From an uncultured Clostridia bacterium (GTDB lineage Bacteria; Bacillota; Clostridia; TANB77; CAG-508): a stretch of 62,239 nucleotides of DNA. Location: positions 1 through 62,239 of the forward strand of contig CASKJV010000011.1 in assembly GCA_949388605.1 (NCBI GenBank). Direction: 5' to 3'. The position numbers and the translations under genes were made by a program. Of the stretch, positions 56,367 to 62,239 are shown one piece after another; position 1 is the stretch's first letter, and every line of letters starts with the position of its first letter. The notes beneath the pieces were generated by a model. It was not told where the DNA came from and ran no database searches. It saw only the letters and a list, made by a program, of their open reading frames with translations.

Positions 56367-58784
56367 TTATTTCTTTTTAACTATTTTACTTACAATTACA
56401 GTCATATCATCTTGAGCAACGCCAAAATTATTATCTATTGCTTCTGCTAAAATTAAATCTGCAAGTTTTTGAACATTGTTAGTAGAAACATTTCTTAAAA
56501 ACTTCTCGAACCAATCATCTTTTGTGTCATCTTTTGTTTCTAATATTCCATCACTGCACATAATATAAATATCACCATCATTTACATCTAAAGTTTCTGA
56601 TTGTAATTCTATATTATCAATTATTCCAACAGGTAAATTATTTAATGCTATTTTATTTATACTCTTTTTATTCTTTATGTAAGTATTACATGCTGCATTT
56701 TTTATAATTTCTGCTTTTCCAGAATATAAATCTAATATTGTTACATCTAAAGTAGAATATGACTCTTTATTTTGCATAAGGCTTATTCTAGAATTAATCA
56801 TTTCTAAAGATTCTTCTTTATCAAATCCAGCAGACAACATTTGCTTTATAAGTCTTAAGGTAATTTTACTAGATTCTCTAGCTCTTTCTCCACTTCCCAT
56901 TCCATCTGCAATAGCTAATAAATATTTTCCATCTGCTAATTTTATTTGAAGACTACAATCTCCAGAAACCTTATTTCCATCTTTTGTTATTTTACCACTT
57001 CCAACTTGTAAAACAAATTTATCTTCACTAGAATATACTTGATAAAATTCTTTATTTTCTTCATCTATTCTATCTCTTTGATACTTAACTTTATTTCCTA
57101 ACCCTTTTGAAATCACATCCGAAATATTAGTAATTATACTTTTTTCTCTTAGGCGTTTATTATTAAAATCAAGTTTTATTTCTACTATATATTTTCCGTT
57201 CTTTAGTAGTTTTACTCTACAATCTTCAATATCTATATTTTTACTTTTTAATAATAATTGTATTTCTTCTTCTTTTTTAGAAAATTTATTTTCCTTCTTT
57301 TCTACTATTTCTTGTGCACAACCATCTATTACTTTACTTACATTTTTTAAGCTTTCACTCATTGTAGCTAAATTTCTTTTTCTTTCTTCTTCTTTTGCTT
57401 TGTTTATTTGAGCTATTTTCAAAGTTCTATTTGCAATTTTTACTATTTCTTGCAAATCATTTTTTATGTTTTCATCTTGCATTACAACATAATTATTATG
57501 CTGTTTTAATACTTCAATTACTTCTTTATCAACTATAATATCATTTTCTCTTAACACTTCACAAATATCTCTAGCAATTCCTGTTTCTTCGTTTGAGATT
57601 TCATCATAGAAAATATTGCTTTTTGCATCTTCTAAATTATCTAAAAAATCTTGTATGAAGTTTTCTTTTTCTATTATTTCTTCCCTAGATGTTGTATTCA
57701 TTATTTGATTAAACATGTCAGAAATTGTTTTTAATTTTTCAGATACAGACTCATTTGCTGATTGTAATCTATTTTCCCCATTATTTGATATTAACTTTGT
57801 TTTATTTCCTATTAAATCTTCTAACTCAATTTTAAAAGTTTTTGGAACTAATAATAATCCAATTGATGCTATGAAAATTTCTCTAAAATATAATATAACT
57901 GGTGATGCACCTCTTACCCAATATGTAAGAACAGCATTACCTAATAAAAATCCTATTATAACTCCTATTTTTCCAAATCTATTTAATATTCCTGATAAAA
58001 TTCCTGAAATTGCAAACATAGAAATTTGAACAAAACTTGTACCATCTATTAAAGAAATTGACAAACCTACTGAAATTCCAGTTACTGCCCCAACCATCAT
58101 TCCATGTTTCCAGCCTAATACCATAATCATGAAAATTATAATTATATTACTAATATTTAAAGAGAAAATATTTATTTTATTAAGTACAATGCTAGCTATA
58201 GAAATAATTATAACACTTCCTATTAACTCTTCTGTTGTAAAAGCACTTTTTACTTTTATATTTTTTATAAATGCTAGTCCATTAACAAAAATTTTGTAAA
58301 ATACATATGTTATAGCTCCTGCAATTATCCCCATAAATAAATCATAAAATAGAAAACTTCCTCTTACATATTTTATTAATGCTACTACAGTAACAGCAGA
58401 AAATAATTTTCCACCTGATTTTATACTTTCATTTCTATCATCAATAGCAATTTTGGATTTGAATAATAGAACAAAAATGAAATAAATTACAGATGTAATT
58501 AAAAAATTTAATACACCTGATACTCCACCTCCTACGGCTGTACCAATAATAGCCATAATAAATACACCTATAATTGGCACTGATTCTCCAACACAAGCTG
58601 AAAGCATTGCTAAGCCAAAAGGCATTATTTCATTTTTTACTGATAGTGTAGACATTAATAATGTTATGACATAAATAATTACATTTTGAATTTTTAAAAT
58701 TTGTTTTAATCTATATTTAATACTATTATTTTCTTCTTCATCTAATTCTTCTTGAAAATCCACATCTGCAATATTTTGAAACAT
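56367..58784 (-). CDS. spoIIE: Stage II sporulation protein E
   Basis: 805 residues. About ten hydrophobic helices fill residues 40-320 (NVIIYVITLLMSTLSV, FGLAMLSACVGESVPIIGVF), a regulatory coiled region follows, and the C-terminal 220 residues are a PP2C phosphatase with LAIADGMGSGERARESS, LDVTILDLYSG and IYIMCSDGILE plus a late Asp (AQDDMTVIV) for metal binding. SpoIIE dephosphorylates SpoIIAA to free sigma-F in the forespore and takes part in polar septation. The frame extends upstream to 58862, but GAGGTGG 8 nt before the ATG at 58784 gives the expected N-terminus. A Spo0A-like site lies near its candidate promoter. Confidence 0.95.
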   Translation of the reverse strand: MFQNIADVDFQEELDEEENNSIKYRLKQILKIQNVIIYVITLLMSTLSVKNEIMPFGLAMLSACVGESVPIIGVFIMAIIGTAVGGGVSGVLNFLITSVIYFIFVLLFKSKIAIDDRNESIKSGGKLFSAVTVVALIKYVRGSFLFYDLFMGIIAGAITYVFYKIFVNGLAFIKNIKVKSAFTTEELIGSVIIISIASIVLNKINIFSLNISNIIIIFMIMVLGWKHGMMVGAVTGISVGLSISLIDGTSFVQISMFAISGILSGILNRFGKIGVIIGFLLGNAVLTYWVRGASPVILYFREIFIASIGLLLVPKTFKIELEDLIGNKTKLISNNGENRLQSANESVSEKLKTISDMFNQIMNTTSREEIIEKENFIQDFLDNLEDAKSNIFYDEISNEETGIARDICEVLRENDIIVDKEVIEVLKQHNNYVVMQDENIKNDLQEIVKIANRTLKIAQINKAKEEERKRNLATMSESLKNVSKVIDGCAQEIVEKKENKFSKKEEEIQLLLKSKNIDIEDCRVKLLKNGKYIVEIKLDFNNKRLREKSIITNISDVISKGLGNKVKYQRDRIDEENKEFYQVYSSEDKFVLQVGSGKITKDGNKVSGDCSLQIKLADGKYLLAIADGMGSGERARESSKITLRLIKQMLSAGFDKEESLEMINSRISLMQNKESYSTLDVTILDLYSGKAEIIKNAACNTYIKNKKSINKIALNNLPVGIIDNIELQSETLDVNDGDIYIMCSDGILETKDDTKDDWFEKFLRNVSTNNVQKLADLILAEAIDNNFGVAQDDMTVIVSKIVKKK

Positions 58785-59159
58785 CCTTAACCACCTCTCA
58801 CTTTTAATATATAAATATTTAATCATAACATAAAAAAAGATTTTGTCAGAAAAAATCTCCATATATAAAAAGTTTTATACAAATTGTGATAATTTTTATT
58901 TATTTTATTACATTTTTTCTAAAAATACAAGTATTAATATATAAATTGACAAATTCAGGTGGTATAAGATACATTGGTAAAATTTTAAATATTACTCTGT
59001 TATTATTTCTATTATTGGTTAAAGATAATATACTATATTTTTTATCTTTTCTGTTGGCTACTCTTAATCTGGTATCATTACTAGAATTATTCTTGATTTA
59101 TATACTAATAAGTAGTGTAACCTGTTCAAGTTTTTTTCATAATTTAAAATCATATCATC
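58785..59159. other. Region between spoIIE and the ABC-2 permease
   Basis: 375 bases without a confident gene. A plus-strand frame from GTG 58886 to 59209 would give a 107-residue hydrophobic protein, but it has no ribosome binding site, overlaps the permease end, and is not recognised. No terminator was found for the ABC operon. Confidence 0.4.
58822..58851 (-). promoter_or_regulatory. Candidate spoIIE promoter with Spo0A-box-like sequence
   Basis: Minus strand CTGACA (58844-58849), 16 nt, TATGAT (58822-58827), about 38 nt before the ATG. On the plus strand TTTTGTCAGAA overlaps the -35 and resembles the Spo0A box TTTGTCGAA. Bacillus spoIIE is Spo0A-activated with sigma-A, so the arrangement is plausible but the match is imperfect. 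Confidence 0.4.
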
Positions 59160-59954
59160 CTAGGTTCCTGTACTTCTATATTTATTTAATGCTAAATTCC
59201 AAAGTTTAACAGCAATTATCCATAAAACAATAGCTACTACTGGTGATAAATATATCATATAATTATTTAATCCTAAATAATCCATTGTAGGATAATATGC
59301 AACAAAAGCAAATGGTAAAATTGTAGTTATTAGTATTCTTATAAACTTATTATAAATATTTATAGGATATTCTGAAAAAGTATATATTCTATATATAGAC
59401 CATATTACTTCATTAGATCTGTAAGTCCAAAACGATGAAATACTTGCTATTGTTAAAATCGCTCCAATTATAAAAGCTCCTACTATACTAAAACATATGA
59501 TTTTAAAAATCAAAAATATAGTTATTGGTATTGAAAGTTTAATTAACATATAAATTGTTAAAATTAATCCTAAAAAGAAATCTGCAATCGCAACAAACTC
59601 TCTAGAAGCTCCAATTATAGATATTAATGGATGAACTGGCCTTAATAAAATTTTGTCAAAGTCTCCATTTTTTATATACTTCGGCCCTATCTCATATAAT
59701 CCATCAAAACAATAACCAGATATTCCTATAGAAATTCTTGTTACTCCAAACAATAAAAGTATTTGTTCAAAATTCCAACCAGCAATATTTTCTGTATTCT
59801 GAAATACAATCAATATAAAAATTAAACTTACAAGTTGTACAATAATTTGAGATATTATTCCTACAATACAATCTATTCTATAAATTAAAATCTCTTTTAA
59901 AGATACTTTTAGTAAAGAAAAATATATAATTATATTATCTAATATTTTCTTCAT
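59160..59954 (-). CDS. ABC-2 family exporter permease (second subunit)
   Basis: 264-residue integral membrane protein with six hydrophobic segments and the family feature NGDFDKILLRPVHPLISI, which marks the ABC-2 permease group whose two permeases pair with one ATPase (related to daunorubicin-type exporters). GGAGG 5 nt before the ATG at 59954 sets the start; that site overlaps the last codons of the first permease (TAACATG junction), implying translational coupling. Substrate unknown; members of this group export lipids, antibiotics or peptides. Confidence 0.85.
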   Translation of the reverse strand: MKKILDNIIIYFSLLKVSLKEILIYRIDCIVGIISQIIVQLVSLIFILIVFQNTENIAGWNFEQILLLFGVTRISIGISGYCFDGLYEIGPKYIKNGDFDKILLRPVHPLISIIGASREFVAIADFFLGLILTIYMLIKLSIPITIFLIFKIICFSIVGAFIIGAILTIASISSFWTYRSNEVIWSIYRIYTFSEYPINIYNKFIRILITTILPFAFVAYYPTMDYLGLNNYMIYLSPVVAIVLWIIAVKLWNLALNKYRSTGT

Positions 59955-59955
59955 G

Positions 59956-60747
59956 TTATCCTCCATTTATTGTTACGTTTTTAATTGCATGATTAAAAAA
60001 TAATTTCGCTATAATATATAAAATTACTCCCCATATTATTTGTTTCAAAATTACAAACATTATTTGACTATGTTCTACCTGACCTAACCATATATTTATT
60101 GGTGTATAAATTAATTCTTTAAATGGTAGCCAAACTGATAATTTTTGAAACCATATAGGAAATAATGTTATTGGTGCAATAATTCCTGAAAAAATTTGAA
60201 TTATTGCTTTTCTTAATATTTGCATTCCCCATATAGAATTTGTATAAAAACCACAAATACCAACTATCATTTGTATAAAGAAAGTAATTGGTATTCCTAG
60301 TACTATCACAACTATGCATAAAACAAAATCTAATAAATTAGCTGGTAAAACTAATTTCCAGAAAATAGCACATATTATAAATGTTGCAATTCCTATTACT
60401 CCTGCAAAAGCTAGTTCACCTAGATTTATACCAAAGTAATATTGAAAATATGTAATAGGATTTAATAATTCTTTATTAATCTGACCATTTCTTATAGAAT
60501 GAGCCATAGTTTCATTTATCCCCCAAGTAGCTATAGAACTAAATGAAATAGCTAAAATATAATATGTTACCATTTGAGAAATAGTCAGTCCACCTGCATT
60601 TCCTGTTTGACTGTATATCGCCTGCCATACAAAAATATATACTACAATTTCTACTATTCTATTTAAAGTAAATAACCAAAAATTAGATTTATATATATTA
60701 TATTGATTAAATTGCATTTTTCCTAATGCTATCATTGACTTTAACAT
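59956..60747 (-). CDS. ABC-2 family exporter permease (first subunit)
   Basis: 263 residues, six hydrophobic segments, homologous in layout to the next permease; RNGQINKELLNPITYFQY is the counterpart of the NGDFDKILLRPVHP motif. The start at 60747 is backed by AAGGAG 9 nt upstream, inside the end of the ATPase gene, so the two genes overlap by 41 nt. It forms the transmembrane heterodimer with the second permease. Confidence 0.85.
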   Translation of the reverse strand: MLKSMIALGKMQFNQYNIYKSNFWLFTLNRIVEIVVYIFVWQAIYSQTGNAGGLTISQMVTYYILAISFSSIATWGINETMAHSIRNGQINKELLNPITYFQYYFGINLGELAFAGVIGIATFIICAIFWKLVLPANLLDFVLCIVVIVLGIPITFFIQMIVGICGFYTNSIWGMQILRKAIIQIFSGIIAPITLFPIWFQKLSVWLPFKELIYTPINIWLGQVEHSQIMFVILKQIIWGVILYIIAKLFFNHAIKNVTINGG

Positions 60748-61729
60748 TTGTATGTGCTCCTTTATATATTTCTTTTAATATATCTTCCAATTCTGCTTCT
60801 TTCATATGTATATCTTCTATTGTACAGTATTTAGATATTTCATCCATTACTTTTAATATTGTTACTTCTTCATGACTAAATTTTATTTTTAGCCTGTTTT
60901 CTGTTTCTTCTATTATTTGTGCATTATTTAATTTTATATTTTCTGTTTTGTTCTTTATTATAAATTCTGCAAAAACATATTTACCATATGTATCTTTAAA
61001 TTTTTGTTTTTCTCCATCATAAATTATTTGACCTTTATCTAACAAAATTATTCTATCACATACATCTTCAATATCTTTTAAATCATGTGTGGTAAGAATG
61101 ACTGTTGTTTTCTTTTCTTTGTTTATTTCTTTTATAAATTTTCTTATATTTTCTTTTACAAACACATCTAATCCTATTGTTGGTTCATCTAAATATACTA
61201 TTTTAGGATTATGTAAGAAAGTTGCTGCTATTTCACATCTCATCTTTTGACCTAAACTTAAATTTTTAACTTGCTTATTTAGCAAATCTTCTAACTCTAA
61301 TATTTCTGTGAATTTTTTTAAGTTTTCTTTATATTCATTATTTGGAATTTTGTACATTTTTTTAATTAAATCAAAAGATTCAATTACTGGTAAATCCCAC
61401 CATAACTGAGTTTTTTGTCCAAAAACAGCACCTATATATTTATTATTTTCAATCCTTTTTTCATTTGGTTTAATTCCATTTACTATAACTTCTCCTGAAG
61501 TTGGAGTTAAAAGTCCTGTAAGCATTTTTATTGTTGTTGATTTTCCAGCTCCATTTTCTCCTATATATCCAACTAGTTCTCCTTCTTGAATACTAAAATT
61601 TATTCCTTTTACAGCTTGAAATTCACTATATTTTGGATTTATTAAGTTTTTAAAGTATCCGATTAACCCATCTTCTTTTTTTATAATTTTATAAGCTTTT
61701 ACTAAATTTTTTACTTCTATAACTGCCAT
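60707..61729 (-). CDS. ABC exporter ATP-binding protein
   Basis: 340-residue ATPase of the ABC-2 exporter. Walker A GENGAGKST (about 60-68), Q-loop in FGQKTQLWW, signature LSLGQKMRCEIA, Walker B IVYLDEPTIGLD and H-loop TTHDL are all intact. The insert LIGYFKNLINPKYSEFQAV before the P-loop is usual for this subgroup (NatA/DrrA relatives). GGAG 7 nt before the ATG at 61729 is preferred to the ATG at 61741. First gene of the operon; the C-terminal 100 residues carry a regulatory domain. Confidence 0.92.
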   Translation of the reverse strand: MAVIEVKNLVKAYKIIKKEDGLIGYFKNLINPKYSEFQAVKGINFSIQEGELVGYIGENGAGKSTTIKMLTGLLTPTSGEVIVNGIKPNEKRIENNKYIGAVFGQKTQLWWDLPVIESFDLIKKMYKIPNNEYKENLKKFTEILELEDLLNKQVKNLSLGQKMRCEIAATFLHNPKIVYLDEPTIGLDVFVKENIRKFIKEINKEKKTTVILTTHDLKDIEDVCDRIILLDKGQIIYDGEKQKFKDTYGKYVFAEFIIKNKTENIKLNNAQIIEETENRLKIKFSHEEVTILKVMDEISKYCTIEDIHMKEAELEDILKEIYKGAHTNVKVNDSIRKNAI

Positions 61730-61763
61730 TGTTTTCTCCATTTTTTATATTTTCGATATTTTC

Positions 61764-61792
61764 AATATAGCACATACTACTTGTTTTTTCAA
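61764..61792 (-). promoter_or_regulatory. Sigma-A promoter of the ABC exporter operon
   Basis: Minus strand TTGAAA (61787-61792), 17 nt, TATATT (61764-61769) with extended -10 TGC; leader about 28 nt. Confidence 0.75.
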
Positions 61793-61804
61793 GAAAACTA
61801 TATT

Positions 61805-61819
61805 AGTTACATTGTAACT
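61805..61819. promoter_or_regulatory. Palindromic candidate operator
   Basis: Perfect 15-bp palindrome AGTTACA-T-TGTAACT, 12 bp upstream of the -35 box of the ABC exporter promoter. Such sites suit a dimeric GntR- or MarR-type regulator, but no regulator gene is in the window. Confidence 0.4.
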
Positions 61820-61949
61820 TGTAGAACTAATTTATTTATTTATTAATTAATAGCATTCAGCAATCCTTATGGAACACTTGGCTATAACATATTTCAAATC
61901 TCTTTGCACTACTCTGATATAATAGATTGACAAAATAGATTTATTAATA

Positions 61950-62087
61950 TTACTCTTGCAATAATACAATATAAAAAAATTTAAAAATGTGCTCGCTCAA
62001 GCTAAATTTCATACAAATTCTAAATTTATAAAATGCGCCTCTTTCACTTCTTGCCCATATATCTAAGGCAACGTGAACATCCCTCAT
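61950..62087 (-). CDS. Possible 45-residue ORF within a palindromic element
   Basis: ATG to TAA encodes MRDVHVALDIWARSERG, then AFYKFRICMKFSLSEHIFKF and a short tail. It has no ribosome binding site, overlaps the long hairpin at 62011-62109, and is not recognised. Its G+C is above the surroundings. More likely part of a repeated element or structured RNA than a true gene. Confidence 0.2.
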   Translation of the reverse strand: MRDVHVALDIWARSERGAFYKFRICMKFSLSEHIFKFFYIVLLQE

Positions 62088-62109
62088 TTCATAAATTAAG
62101 AATTTGTAT
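62011..62109. other. 99-nt long hairpin element
   Basis: Two 25-nt arms (62011-62035 and 62085-62109) pair at 23 of 25 positions (ATACAAATTCTAAATTTAT type). Inside, TTCAC/GTGAA and TTGCC/GGCAA add nested stems, closing on an 11-nt apex loop. The 510 bases at the right end hold only this, the operator and promoter of the ABC operon, and AT-rich sequence. Confidence 0.65.
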
Positions 62110-62239
62110 ATTCAATTTACTTTCGATACGCTTACATTTTTTCATTTTTATATTGTATTATTTGCAAACATATTTGATAAAATATATTCTTATAATCTCT
62201 TATTTATAGATTATTAACAAATTATATTATGAATGAAAG

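Noticed and set aside
58886-59209. 107-residue hydrophobic plus-strand frame
   Set aside because: GTG start without ribosome binding site, overlap with the permease end, no recognisable family.

Overview
The window is AT-rich DNA from a low-GC, Gram-positive, endospore-forming member of the Clostridia. Sporulation and germination genes (spoIIE, ypeB, a Spo0E-like gene), Firmicutes-type ribosome binding sites, near-consensus sigma-A promoters (TTGACA-N17-TATAAT) and Clostridia-like orthologues support this. The composition suggests an uncultured gut lineage, but that is inference. Most genes lie on the minus strand.

Layout. 1-5641: N-terminal part of a giant MucBP/InlB-repeat surface protein that runs off the left edge. 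6061-12446: a small Spo0E-like gene, lgt, a YmfF/YmfH-type M16 peptidase pair, a secretion-type amidase domain, and a three-gene RibD-like/ComB-like/Nudix operon. 12528-12907: a RhuM remnant and tRNA-Cys/tRNA-Gly. 13420-37812: three consecutive giant paralogous exported proteins of 1525, 3814 and 2659 residues. 38397-41222: an HNH endonuclease, a ZIP metal transporter and prfA. 41425-44392: a YhaN/YhaO (SbcC/SbcD-like) pair. 44703-47719: an orphan VirD4/TraG coupling-protein operon broken by a frameshift at its Walker A motif. 47840-52748: a DnaJ-like gene, ddl, a membrane-anchored MurF and an alpha/beta hydrolase. 52970-58784: ypeB, a glycosyltransferase-Nudix fusion and spoIIE. 59160-61729: an ABC-2 exporter operon. 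The right end holds a long palindromic element.

The most unusual content is the three-giant cluster. Each protein has a signal peptide, an NPCBM-like carbohydrate-binding domain, a domain with an invariant Cys-x25-His pair (transglutaminase/papain-like), a TPR-like segment, a small beta module, one to three discoidin (F5/8 type C) domains, and 5, 34 or 10 Ig-like repeats. Each ends in a dockerin. The third also carries a cohesin-like domain just before its dockerin. All six dockerin calcium loops share Ile-Thr at the positions that set cohesin specificity in known systems. Together they look like a candidate extracellular cohesin-dockerin assembly built around putative cysteine peptidase or transglutaminase enzymes rather than cellulases. 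The reading of domains is by eye; enzymatic activity and assembly are inference.

The window also has non-coding signals that gene annotation alone misses: a 150-bp intergenic element present twice, two roughly 100-nt long-hairpin elements, a 44-47 bp tandem repeat upstream of the third giant gene, and several well-formed promoters and terminators that settle start sites and transcription units.
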